DNA from: Bicyclus anynana
Lineage: Eukaryota; Arthropoda; Insecta; Lepidoptera; Nymphalidae
Assembly: GCF_947172395.1 (NCBI RefSeq)
Contig: NC_069092.1
Coordinates: 9,717,418 to 9,781,417, forward strand
Direction: 5' to 3'
Length of the DNA: 64,000 nucleotides
The position numbers were made by a program, and so were the translations under genes. Shown here piece by piece: positions 42,517 to 52,131 of this stretch; the stretch's first letter is position 1, and each line of letters opens with the position of its first letter. The notes under the pieces are model-generated. The model had not been told where the DNA came from. It saw only the letters and a list, made by a program, of their open reading frames with translations, and did not search any database.

Positions 42517-42974
42517 CTTCGAGAGTACACCTATCCAGTTATTGTGGATATGTATAGCAATATATTATTAAAATATCAATATCAATTAAATAACCGATTT
42601 AGAGTATATTGTATTACGTATTATGTGTATTATGTAAAAAAAATAAAGAAATTATAGTGTAATAAATTAGTTTGATTTAATATATGATTCTCTCTCAACA
42701 TACACTACATGTAAATAGATAAAGTAAAAAAATAGCTAAAAAAATAAAACTATGAATTCTAAGCTAAATTATTTAGTGCTCGGTAAATAGGATGTTTTCT
42801 CTCACGGATCGCTGAGTTGGCTCTCTCGAATGAGAAGCGTAATCGACTCCATTAAAAGTTTTAAAAGCACTCGCACTCTTGCTTAGATAATGTATGAAAC
42901 GAGTTATTTCCTGTACAAGTATCTACCTGAGTGCACAATTACTAATGTTTTCTTTTTTACAAGCTTTTTATTTA
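42517..42974. other. AT-rich non-coding stretch
   Basis: Nothing recognisable. Confidence 0.45.
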
Positions 42975-43085
42975 AGCCTCAATAGCTCAACGGTAAGAGC
43001 GGTTGGACTCATCGCCGAGGAGTGGTAGTTCGATCCAACTATTTGGCGGGGAATGGGAATATTGGTCATAATATTATAAAAAATA
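42975..43085 (+). mobile_element. SINE-C copy
   Basis: GCCTCAATAGCTCAACGGTA (A box), ATCGCCGAGGAGTGGTAG and TTCGATCC (B box), then GGGGAATGGGAATATTGG. The body is partly deleted compared with 18362-18554. It resembles a tRNA at the head, but the acceptor stem cannot close. Confidence 0.7.
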
Positions 43086-43204
43086 TGGCAAATATTCTTT
43101 TTTTAAAACAAAAAACTAGACTTGTTAGTATGGGAGAAATCTTGCAACTAGATTTTACAACAGTTCAAAATTATCATTTTAACAACCCACTAGAAAGCTG
43201 TCTT

Positions 43205-43272
43205 TCTCCTTACTGAAATCGAGTTTGGAGCTTAGACTCACCATTTTTCTTAAATACGGGGTGGCGGGGTTG
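43205..43272 (-). mobile_element. SINE-D 3' fragment
   Basis: GAGTTTGGAGCTTAGACTCA and CCATTTTTCTTAAATACGGG in plus-strand view align with the AACCCACCACGCTGTTCC block. Confidence 0.4.
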
Positions 43273-43834
43273 TTTGAATTTGTGACGTGAAAAAAATGAT
43301 GCACGTTTTTTTTAGTCACAATTAATCTGCATACAAATTTTTAGCTTTCTACCTTGTAAATTGCGGAATTCGCCAACTTCTAAAATAGGGGGCATTTTAG
43401 AGAAGTGGGGGGTTAGAAAGAGACAAAAAGTAGCCTATCTCACTCTCCATTCTTTCAACTATCTCCGCTTAAAAAATCACTTCAATTCGTCGCTCCGTTT
43501 TGCCGTGAAAGACGGACAAACAAACACACATACACTACATTTATAAAATTAAAGTATGGATTACTGTATTTTATTTATAGTAACAAAATATGCTGGAAAA
43601 AATGGTTTGGTACATAAAAATAAAACTGGTTAAAGAAAAATTCGCCTATCAAACTGTAAAAGCTCTCCACGTTATTTGCCAGTGTTGCAATCGAGTTTGG
43701 TACAGTCGGAACTACGATACGCGATCGAATACTCGATGCAGATCAAATATAACTCAATTCCCAATATCTTTGCAGGTTTGTATGAACGGAAAAAAGTTCC
43801 ATTGGTGTTAAGGGCTAAAGGTGATTTTACACCT
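43273..43834. other. Non-coding stretch
   Basis: Short frames at 43361-43921 overlap the MITE at 43835 and are not convincing. GACGGACAAACAAACACACA at about 43511 is a low-complexity tail of an unknown repeat. Confidence 0.4.
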
Positions 43835-44226
43835 GCAGGGTTATTATGTAACTCGGTGTACCATTCAAGTTATCAGTCACTACATCGTTTTTCATCGTAT
43901 TTCGTTTTTGTGATGATTTAAAATAGTTATTTCAACGAAATAAGCTTGACAGCACTATTTTACATTAAGTGATAATGTTGTTTTGTTTCTACGATCATCT
44001 AACATGATTATTTCTACGAAATTACGTAAATACTAGTTTTTCGTTAAAACCACGATACTATCAGCCACTATCACTACTTTAATAATGTTATTTTATGTAA
44101 AATGACGATAATTGTGTCATTTCGTTGAAAACACAACGTTAGATGGTTGCAAAAACGAAAATACGATGAAAAACGATGTAGTGACTGATTACATTAATAG
44201 TACACCGAGTTACATAATAACCCTGC
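43835..44226. mobile_element. MITE with about 75-bp inverted ends
   Basis: Ends GCAGGGTTATTATGTAACTC + GGTGTAC and their inverse ...ACATAATAACCCTGC. Inner arms include CACTACATCGTTTTTCATCG and CGATGAAAAACGATGTAGTG. 392 bp with no coding capacity. The CAGGG end resembles hAT, but no 8-bp duplication is visible. Confidence 0.8.
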
Positions 44227-44557
44227 TGGTCTGGTATGTCCTATTAGTACAGTACAACATCGCAATGCAAAAAAATCCGTGAATAATTTTTGAATTCTCT
44301 TTTAACATCCGTTTATGATGAATCAAAAATGCACCAAACATAGCTTCTAGTTCTAGTAGAAATACCAGAGAAAACCACATTTAACATTTAAATAGATCCG
44401 CCCAAAAGCTTTGACGCTTGAAATTATACACAAAACAGACGGACAAGCAATAAAAAATTTTAAAAAAACATCTATTTTGTAGTCTGTGTTATGTCACAAA
44501 CCTAAATTATATTAAAAAATATATTATGTGGGTGGTGGTTTCATGTGATTATATTTT

Positions 44558-44753
44558 ACTAGTAAACGCCACGCGGTTTCACCCGCGTGGTTCCCGTTCT
44601 TGTAAGAATACGGGGATAATATATACCCTATTGCCTTCCTCGATAAATGGGCTATCTAACACTGAAAGAATTTTTCAAATCGGATCAGAAATTCCTGAGA
44701 TTCAACCAAACAAACAAACAAACAAAGTCTTCAGCTTTAAATATAGTATAGAT
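44558..44753 (-). mobile_element. Helitron-like element (CCGCGCGG subfamily)
   Basis: ACTAGTAAACGCCACGCGGT, CCCGCGTGGTTCCCGTTCTT, ATAAATGGGCTATCTAACAC and a TTTAAATATAGTATAGAT end. The GCGCGTTCAAT portion is shortened. Confidence 0.75.
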
Positions 44754-45247
44754 TATACTATGAAGTGTTCACTATTGTCATAGTCTATTCTATTGTGATA
44801 GTCCAGTCTGTTCGATACACATAATTATGACTTACCTACTTGTAGATGGAGAGTCACCTTAACATTAACAGTCGAGTGTATATTCCATAGAATTATTATA
44901 CCAAATTAAACCAAATATATCCTTTTAACACAATTCCTTCTAAAAAGATTTATTACTGAAATAATATACCATTATGTTCCTGCCAATTCTAACAAAAGAT
45001 ACCTTTCTGAAATGCTGCATTGCATTTAAACCACTCCTGTGATTAAGCGACGCCGTATATCTAAGCGACATCTAGAAAAATATGGTTTAAAAGAATATAA
45101 ATCTGCTCTTTTTAATAAATTGGAGGAACTTCATATGTCATATTTTCTCTGTAAATAATACTTAGATACACGAATAATTTTCAAATATTAGGCATTTGCT
45201 ATAAAAACTAATAGCGATCTATCAAACAAAACGATATAGTTACCTAA
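44754..45247. other. AT-rich non-coding stretch before the LTR element
   Basis: Possible decayed LINE traces (AGCGACGCCGTATATCTAAG, CGACATCTAGAAAAATATGG) but nothing assignable. Confidence 0.4.
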
Positions 45248-45251
45248 CTAG

Positions 45252-45697
45252 TGTTAGGATTAAGCAAACTAGATTCATAATTATATCACATTTTTATTTT
45301 CATGCTGGCAACTTTGTTTTTAAATGATCTCTCAGTTGTCATTCTGTGATTGGTTGACGCCGGTTGAAGTAAAATGGCGGGAACCAATCAGATTTATTTT
45401 ATCCAAGCTTGAAAGCTACAACTTGACAGGAGACATTATTGTTTTCATGTTGGCGGTTGATCATTCTCTGTTGAGCGAATCACGAGTTAAGTCGAGTAGA
45501 ATTGAAACAGTTTTTATAACCAACATCTTTGAAAAGAGCTACTGTAGAGTTTCTTATCGATTCTTCTCTGCAATGTCTGCAATTCCGAATCGAGAGTAGT
45601 TTCACCACCAATAGAAATATCATAAAGTAATTGAAATAAAAGAAGGTATTCAAACAATCAAGAAGTTATTATTACCTGAATCCTGAGTACGCCTACA
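45252..45697 (+). repeat. 5' LTR (446 bp)
   Basis: Identical by direct reading to 51682-52127. It has TG...CA ends, a promoter-like ATTGG/GGCGGGAA/CCAAT cluster and an AATAAA polyadenylation signal at 45635-45640. The 91-aa frame at 45324-45599 is a by-product and recurs in the 3' LTR. Confidence 0.95.
45349..45388 (+). promoter_or_regulatory. LTR promoter-like cluster: inverted CCAAT, E2F-like site, CCAAT
   Basis: ATTGG at 45349-45353, GGCGGGAA at 45376-45383 and CCAAT at 45384-45388. GATTGGTT and AACCAATC form an inverted pair around the E2F-like motif. The same cluster is at 51779-51818 in the 3' LTR. The function is inferred from motif resemblance (NF-Y, E2F). Confidence 0.45.
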
Positions 45698-45706
45698 TTT
45701 CAGAAG

Positions 45707-45724
45707 TGGAGGATAACCTACGTA
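45707..45724 (+). other. Possible primer-binding site
   Basis: TGGAGGATAACCTACGTA begins with TGG nine bases after the 5' LTR, the usual place for a tRNA primer site. The matching tRNA was not identified. Confidence 0.35.
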
Positions 45725-46179
45725 AGTAATTGTGATACTTAATGATAAATTCTTTAATTACTTTGACAGATTTTTAAGTGTAACGAATAAACAAAGAAAT
45801 GGTTTTGTGACAAATGAATAAAGTATATCACAAACTACAACTTTCACGTACAGTTAGTTATTGATAGCGGTTGCGAGTAGTTTTGTTCAACCTGTAAAAT
45901 AAAATCTTGGTTGGTGCGTTGGCTATTTAATTGATGAAGGTACGCACATAGACGTAATAAAAATTCGAGCTACCGTCAAATGAACAAGAAAGTGATGCAT
46001 CCCAATTTCCCATGTAAGTACATGCCATCACGCTCAAATTGCATATAGATATATGAAGACAGACCAAGGCCATTAATTTCATACATCTGGCAATATACTA
46101 CACACTCACACGTAGATACTCGGCGCTATTATGGTGCTTCAGTATCGGATGTTTGACAGCGAGAAATCGTTTACCTTTT

Positions 46180-46385
46180 TTATTAGTTTATGGGAAGATC
46201 AATGATATATTTATACTATAGACCGGTTACGTCCCTACAAAATCACCGCATAAAGTGATCCGAATAATAATAGTAATAGGCTACAACACTGAGCGCATAC
46301 ATGTACAATTTAGTTCCATTATTTATTTATGTGTATATGTTGTTTATACTTCCTGAACACACAACTCGAAATTGTAGACGATATT
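46180..46385. repeat. Dispersed repeat also present at 31879-32100
   Basis: CAAAATCACCGCATAAAGTG, TGATCCGAATAATAATAG and ATACTTCCTGAACACACAAC parallel the copy outside the LTR element. Confidence 0.5.
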
Positions 46386-46921
46386 TAGGTATTATTTGTA
46401 TAAATAACGTTCGTTGTTGACGAAAACTTTTATTAGCTTACTATAAATTTTCTCTTTTGAGCGCCTCATTTTTCATGCGCCAGTAACACATAACACATCT
46501 AACAGTGTTTAATATCATTGGGGTAGACTGACAAATGTTGTTTTCAATAGGATAGTTGACTCATATAAAAATAATAATTATTAAAATAATATTATACAAA
46601 TAATTGATATAATTTTGTATGGTATTTGAAAAGATTCAGAATATACCAATTACCTATTATAAAAAGAAAGCATTATCATCTTTATGAAATTGTAAGTCGA
46701 AAAAACACATATACATATATTAACATTATTCATTTTCTTTTGTTCGAGTTCGAATGAGTTACAAGAGGGAAACAGACAAGAGATACCATAGTTGCAACAG
46801 ATGTCGAAATAAAGAGGACAACCGTCAAGCAGTCGTGGTGGCCTGAGTCAAAGCCGGTTTGAGGGACTAGAGTCCAGCTGAGACGCCGCCACGTGGAGTT
46901 TTACTTTAGTTGAGCGACGCT

Positions 46922-47183
46922 GGAGTGCTAACCAGGGTAGTCTCTGGGCCATGGACCATAATGAGGTGGTAAGCTGGTCACAGGGAGACTCGAGGTTGGG
47001 CTCGTGATTAGTGGAGTGCCGATCAGGGTTGTCTCTGGTCTATGGACCATAATGAGATGGTAGCTAGTCACAGGGAGACTCGAGGTTGGGCTCGTTATGT
47101 GGAGTGCTGACCAGGGTTGTCTCTGGGCCATGTTGATCATAGTGAGATGGTGGCTGGTCTCTGAGAGACTCGAGATCAGGTTT
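46922..47183 (+). repeat. Three ~88-bp tandem repeats inside the LTR element
   Basis: Units starting GGAGTGCTAACCAGGGTAGT at 46922, GGAGTGCCGATCAGGGTTGT at 47013 and GGAGTGCTGACCAGGGTTGT at about 47101. Each has CTCTGG...CATGG, ATAATGAG.TGGT and GGGAGACTCGAGGTTGGGCT. Periods are about 91 and 87. Confidence 0.85.
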
Positions 47184-47186
47184 CTG

Positions 47187-47540
47187 GTGTGACGGCGCCA
47201 GGGCGTTGCAGTGGCGCTAGTGTGACGGCGCCAGGGCGTTGCAGTGGCGCTGGTGTGACGGCGCCAAGGCGTTGCAGTGGCGCTGGTGTGTCGGCGTCAG
47301 GGCGTTGCAGTGGCGCTGGTGTGACGGCGTCAGGGCGTTGCAGTGGCGCTAGTGTGACGGCGCCAGGGCGTTGCAGTGGCGCTGGTGTGACGGCGCCAAG
47401 GCGTTGCAGTGGCGCTGGTGTGTCGGCGTCAGGGCGTTGCAGTAGCGCTGGTGCGACGGCGCCAGGGCGTTGCAGTGGCGCTGGTGTGACGGCGCCAGGG
47501 CGTTGCTGTGGCGCTGGTGGGACGGCGCCGGGACGTTGAA
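47187..47540 (+). repeat. 33-bp GC-rich minisatellite, about 10.7 copies
   Basis: Unit GTGTGACGGCGCCAGGGCGT + TGCAGTGGCGCTG, with a few variant positions (CAGGGC/CAAGGC, GACGGCGCC/GTCGGCGTC). The variants recur in a higher-order pattern, so blocks were duplicated. The unit length is a multiple of three and lacks stops, so 116-aa (+) and 134-aa (-) frames stay open by chance. Strongly GC-rich against an AT-rich background. Confidence 0.95.
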
Positions 47541-48164
47541 GAGCGGCGCGAAAGAGTCCGCCGCGGGCATTGTACATCAAATATCAGGTCATCGTTCTTT
47601 ATTATCTCTATAGTAGTCTTATAAGTATCTTAAAGTCTAACTAGTACCTTCAGTCTTGAATCTCGACAATTATTGCTGTTCAGCCCAATAGAATAGTAAA
47701 AATTCAAATAGTAAACCTTTTTCCAAATTTTGACTACTTATTGCATTAAACAGTGAATATCTATCTAAACACAGTCACAGTACAGTCTGGTAAATTTATA
47801 AGGTAAACGTTGCGATGTATGGTTGAGATTATAGGATCGCCATTACTAAGTTCTGCTTCTAGGATTGGCCAAGATTATTTATTCAGCAAAAGTGAATAAA
47901 AAAAAAAAACAGTGTTGAAGCATAAAAATAAAATTTAATGTAATAAATGGATGTAATAAATGAAGCATAAAAATAAAATGTAATAAGTAGATCATAGAAA
48001 ATTTAACATTTGAAAATTTGGTTTTGTTAATTTGTAACAATTCGGGCTATCACTTTCATCATTCATTGGAAAACTGAACCTTTAGAGAGAACTAAAAATC
48101 TACTAACATTAACATCGAGCTAATAATAATATTAATTTATTTGTCATAAAAAAAAAGTATCAAA

Positions 48165-48375
48165 ATACTTGGACCTTGCTCATGAGATTACCGTCATGTG
48201 AATTTGAGTCCACTATTATTGTTCCGATAGTTGTTTCACTCAATGGTCTTATAGCGAAGAGCTTCGACGAATACCTTAAGAAGCTTTCGCTTAACTGTTG
48301 GATCAAGAGTCAGATACAAAAGGCAGTGATTGTTGAGATGGCGCGTATTGTAAGGCGGTTCACTCAATTATAAAT
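48165..48375 (+). mobile_element. LINE ORF C-terminal remnant nested in the LTR element
   Basis: Frame around VVSLNGLIAKSFDEYLKKL and QIQKAVIVEMARIVRRFTQL then a stop. This pattern (IP/AK followed by QKAV...ARIVRRF) is the usual C-terminal end of insect LINE reverse-transcriptase ORFs. A stop and frameshift separate it from the upstream LAHEIT stretch. Confidence 0.6.
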
Positions 48376-49397
48376 TTTTAATAGTGTTTTATATTATATT
48401 TTGTTAACAATGTTGAAAAAAAAAAAAATTAAAAAAAGGTCATATAAATAAATGAGAGAAAAATTTATTTGCCTTGAAAAAGGGTTAGAAACAGCGACCA
48501 AAATACATTTTATATCCATATATATCCAAACATTTATTTTATTCATCACGGATTCTAGGCGTACATAACTTAAAATATAAATTAATTTAATATGCTCGTA
48601 TCGTAATATAAACTCTAATGTTTTGTTTGTTTCTAACGTTATTAATTTAATATAAATATAAACTTCAATTGAAATTATTCGAGTATAATCCAAAAAAACT
48701 TTAGTTAAACTTAATTATTTTACATAGTTAAAAACATCTATTGAGTTCTTGTTCGTTCTTGGCGCAAATGGTTCATTTTTTTGAGTTTTACAAAAATATA
48801 TATTTGAAGTATAGTCCTTAGTAACTTCATGCAAACCAGAGGAATTATTAAAAAAAAATGAACGTAAAAGCACTTTCGTTTTACATTAACTTTATTATAT
48901 TTATTTTACTAGTTTTGTAGTTATTTTACAATGTTTAGCATTTTTCATAGCCGAGTATGTATATTTGTTATTATTAATAACAATACGGCGTATTCTGAAT
49001 AATATGTTGTATTTTTTAATAATAATAATAATATAATAATATTATATTTAACTGAGTAATCTTTATTTTAATTTATTTATTTCACTTACAAGAAGAGCAT
49101 TTTAACTTTTTAATAAAACAAAAGGTACGTGTTAGCCATAAGATTTCCAGATATTCAAAGATGGTCTTTTTCCAAAACCTATCCATTGAATTCGAATCAA
49201 TATCTACTACATTACTGAGGTTATTTACTTTTACTGACAACAATCGTCATGTCGTTGTCGGTCGTGCAACTTTCTGGGAACAGGGGAATTAATTCATAAT
49301 TCATAGCGCCAAGAACAGTTTACACGTTGGAGGGTACAAAGGACTGATCGGTTTTCGTGGATAATTAAATCCAAAATATAAGCATAAATAATAAAGA

Positions 49398-49548
49398 TTT
49401 GGAACCCTCGTAACTTTAATTATAAGTTTTGGACTATAATTACCACCATAAAATAAATTAAAGTATGACATAACTTGACGTTTTAAAAAGAGCTTGTAAA
49501 ATGAGCTCAATTGCAATAAATGAATTTTGAATTGTGATTTTTTAATAA
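49398..49548 (+). mobile_element. LINE 3' tail (TTTTGAA family) nested in the LTR element
   Basis: TTTGGAACCCTCGTAACTTT, TAATTACCACCATAAAAT and GCAATAAATGAATTTTGAAT match the tails at 14301 and 20215. Confidence 0.7.
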
Positions 49549-49613
49549 TTGAACACAGAGCTTTGTGTCCTACAAAAAAGTATATTTAATAGTAACCTTA
49601 CTGAAAAGGGATT

Positions 49614-50300
49614 CCAATACCTAAAGGATAACTATTTAATAAAAGATAATAAATTGTATCGTTACTTAGAGTCGTATAAAGATAATCTCCGTTGAGAGTG
49701 CCGAATGTGGCAGATAATTATGTCGCATCATGACTACTTTGTTCACTTTGGGGCGGAGAAGACACTAAAAAGAAAAAAAAAATTATTGGTTTAGGAAAAT
49801 GTCAAAGTTCGTTAAAAATATGTAAATTTGTGCATTGAATGTGCATATGCCTATACCCGTTTAAACTCGAGAGAAGGTCTGCTCCATCCTTTCGCTAATG
49901 TACGAGTAGATGTGATGTTTCATACCATACATGTTGACCAACTCAGACCTTTCGTCAAAACAAAATGAGGTTAAACACATTTGCTAGTGATTGTAGATGG
50001 ATTCACCAAATCATGTCTTATTAAGCCTGTTAGATGTTAGTAAGATGATATATTTTTCATGATTAGAGTGCCTGACCGTATTATAGCTGACCGCGGTAGC
50101 TGTTTCGTTTTACCATTACTCGATTTTGCTTGTAATAAATGTGTCACTAAGCATATTCTTAACGCAGTAAGTCCTAGGTCAAGTAGAAAGGTACCATTCT
50201 TGACAAAGGCAGAAAACCAGCCTGAGTTTACTCTGAAGGTGAACTTGTTAAGATAACTAAAAAAAAGTTTTTTAATAATGATGAACAGAACAAAGCTCAT
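49614..50300 (+). pseudogene. Broken Ty3/Gypsy integrase region of pol
   Basis: Pieces in shifting frames are recognisable in order: LIKDNKLYRYL (before the zinc domain), SHHDYFVHFGAEKT (the His pair of the HHCC zinc-binding site), CIECAY (the Cys pair), FHTIHVDQLRPFVK (first catalytic Asp region of the DDE core), VPDRIIADRGSCF (second Asp region) and HILNAVSPRS (approach to the catalytic Glu). Stops, frameshifts and deletions, including the stretch between the DDE blocks and after the third, make it non-functional. It fixes the element as Gypsy-type and + oriented. Confidence 0.8.
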
Positions 50301-50847
50301 GCCCTCATATTTAGGACTCTATCGTGTCTCTAAAGTCCTAGGGTACGATATCCTAGGATAGGTATCAAGTAGCGCAGGTGTCAGGCGTAATCGGTCTGCA
50401 AAACACACGTCCCACAACAGTTCCCGCCGACCGTATGTTGGCATGGATAAGTACATATTGCTGATTTATAAGATGAACGGTTAGAGCAAGAGCTCTGATG
50501 ATAAGGATTATATAAAGATGATAATTAATACTTGACTAAAAAAAAAAATAGTTTATTAATGTTCGTATGATTTTAGTTTACAATTTTATATAAGAATAAG
50601 AATTGTTTATACGAAAAAACTCAGTACTCGAATTGCAATGACATCCTGGCCCTTAAACTAGGTAAGCCCGTGTCTTAAGGGCCAGTGACTTCCCCAGGTG
50701 CATATGCATAGGTACAATTACAATAACGGTGTAGTTAACATAAAATATCCAAATAGAATTTTTACAATAATCAGGTATTTTGTGTTTTTTATATTTATTT
50801 ATCGATGCATTTAAACTGCAGGTTGATTTTCGTTGTTACAGATGAGA

Positions 50848-50976
50848 CACGAGAATCGATCGGATCGTGTCTTGTCACTCTCGATGGAGCTGGAATCAGG
50901 CACGAGAATCGATCGGATCGTGGCCTGATACACAGCAGAAACACTAGAACCAGGCACGAGAATCGATCGGATCGTG
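50848..50976 (+). repeat. Three tandem copies of a 22-bp box at ~53-bp period
   Basis: Identical 22-mers at 50848-50869, 50901-50922 and 50955-50976, each CACGAG + AATCGATCG + GATCGTG. The outer CACGA/TCGTG bases are inverted. Linkers differ more than the boxes. Confidence 0.95.
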
Positions 50977-51158
50977 TCCTGGTATGTGAATATTAGAGTA
51001 TGTTGCCCCACTGGCTGCCACAAGTAAATCGATCGTCTTGCAGGCATATATGTGGGTAGTGGTAAGCTGATAATAGTGGGTTATTCGATTAATCGATCGT
51101 TCGAATCCCAACGAAATAGTTAGAAGTCATATAAGTGAAAGAAAGCATTAATCGATCG
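50854..51158 (+). promoter_or_regulatory. Array of six AATCGATCG sites
   Basis: Exact AATCGATCG at 50854, 50907, 50961, 51027, 51091 and 51150 (spacings 53, 54, 66, 64, 59), all in the same orientation, in the untranslated 3' part of the LTR element. The last three lack the flanking box, so the 9-mer itself appears to be what is kept. A binding-site array for a host protein is inferred. Confidence 0.6.
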
Positions 51159-51257
51159 TTGTTTTTCTTATCAAGCAGATCTATATAACTACTTACGAAG
51201 TAATGTGACCAATAATAGCAGTATGTAATATAAATATTAATAGTCTTAAAAGATAAT

Positions 51258-51450
51258 CAGTTTACGAATGTAACCGATTATAATGATGTTTGTGATTGTT
51301 GCATTAATTATGTTGATTGCAATGTGTAAAATCAATTGAGAATATAGTCTGCAGTTTACGAATATACCTAACCGTTTTTATTGATATTTGCAACTGTTGC
51401 ATTAACTATGTTGATTGCGATGTATAAAATCAATTGAGAATATAATCTAC
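51258..51450 (+). repeat. Two ~94-bp direct repeats
   Basis: CAGTTTACGAATGTAACCGA at 51258 and CAGTTTACGAATATACCTAA at 51352 each lead to GTTGCATTAA.TATGTTGATT and AAAATCAATTGAGAATATA. Confidence 0.85.
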
Positions 51451-51620
51451 ATTTTGATATCATATAAGATACAAGAGTTATTCAGTTCATAAAGTAAGTT
51501 TATTGGAATGGTATTAACATTGAAATTTGTATACAATCAGAGTTTTATAAGAATGTACGAGTAGAATAATATTATGAAAAGAGTAAGAGTTTATGTAAAG
51601 AGTGACAACTGACTAACTTT

Positions 51621-51690
51621 CGATTGTTAGGATGCCTCCTGGCGACATGTGCGGGGCGCACACGTTGTCAGGACGGTCGATTGTTAGGAT
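51621..51690 (+). repeat. Echo of the LTR start and GC-rich hairpin before the 3' LTR
   Basis: CGATTGTTAGGAT occurs at 51621-51633 and at 51678-51690, the latter running into the 3' LTR. Between them is TGTGCG-GGG-CGCACA (51648-51662). No clear polypurine tract precedes the LTR. Confidence 0.7.
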
Positions 51691-52127
51691 TAAGCAAACT
51701 AGATTCATAATTATATCACATTTTTATTTTCATGCTGGCAACTTTGTTTTTAAATGATCTCTCAGTTGTCATTCTGTGATTGGTTGACGCCGGTTGAAGT
51801 AAAATGGCGGGAACCAATCAGATTTATTTTATCCAAGCTTGAAAGCTACAACTTGACAGGAGACATTATTGTTTTCATGTTGGCGGTTGATCATTCTCTG
51901 TTGAGCGAATCACGAGTTAAGTCGAGTAGAATTGAAACAGTTTTTATAACCAACATCTTTGAAAAGAGCTACTGTAGAGTTTCTTATCGATTCTTCTCTG
52001 CAATGTCTGCAATTCCGAATCGAGAGTAGTTTCACCACCAATAGAAATATCATAAAGTAATTGAAATAAAAGAAGGTATTCAAACAATCAAGAAGTTATT
52101 ATTACCTGAATCCTGAGTACGCCTACA
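51682..52127 (+). repeat. 3' LTR (446 bp)
   Basis: Base-for-base identical to the 5' LTR at a constant 6,430-bp offset. Followed by the CTAG target-site copy. Confidence 0.95.
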
Positions 52128-52131
52128 CTAG

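Larger units (their letters stand above)
45252..52127 (+). mobile_element. Ty3/Gypsy-related LTR retrotransposon, internally defective, recently inserted
   Basis: 6,876 bp bounded by two identical 446-bp LTRs (45252-45697, 51682-52127) that start TGTTAGG and end CCTACA, with CTAG duplicated at 45248-45251 and 52128-52131. The 5,984-bp interior has no intact gag or pol. It carries ~88-bp repeats, a 33-bp minisatellite, a LINE remnant, a LINE 3' tail, a broken Gypsy integrase on the + strand, and a 3' region with six AATCGATCG sites. Identical LTRs imply recent integration, while the dead pol implies that integration used proteins from another copy; gene conversion between the LTRs is the alternative. 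Confidence 0.9.

Noticed and set aside
42975..43045. tRNA gene
   Set aside because: A and B boxes are present but the acceptor stem cannot pair, and the same sequence recurs as a dispersed SINE.
45324..45599. 91-aa frame, repeated identically at 51754-52029, as a duplicated gene
   Set aside because: Both lie inside the two LTRs of one retrotransposon; identity follows from LTR duplication.
47176..47580. Long open frames (116 aa +, 134 aa -) as protein genes
   Set aside because: They are by-products of a 33-bp minisatellite that lacks stop codons and has a length divisible by three; no start context, domain or splice signal supports translation.
50848..51158. CRISPR-like array from regularly spaced repeats
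   Set aside because: Eukaryotic retrotransposon context, repeat core of only 9 bp, and variable flanks; no cas genes.
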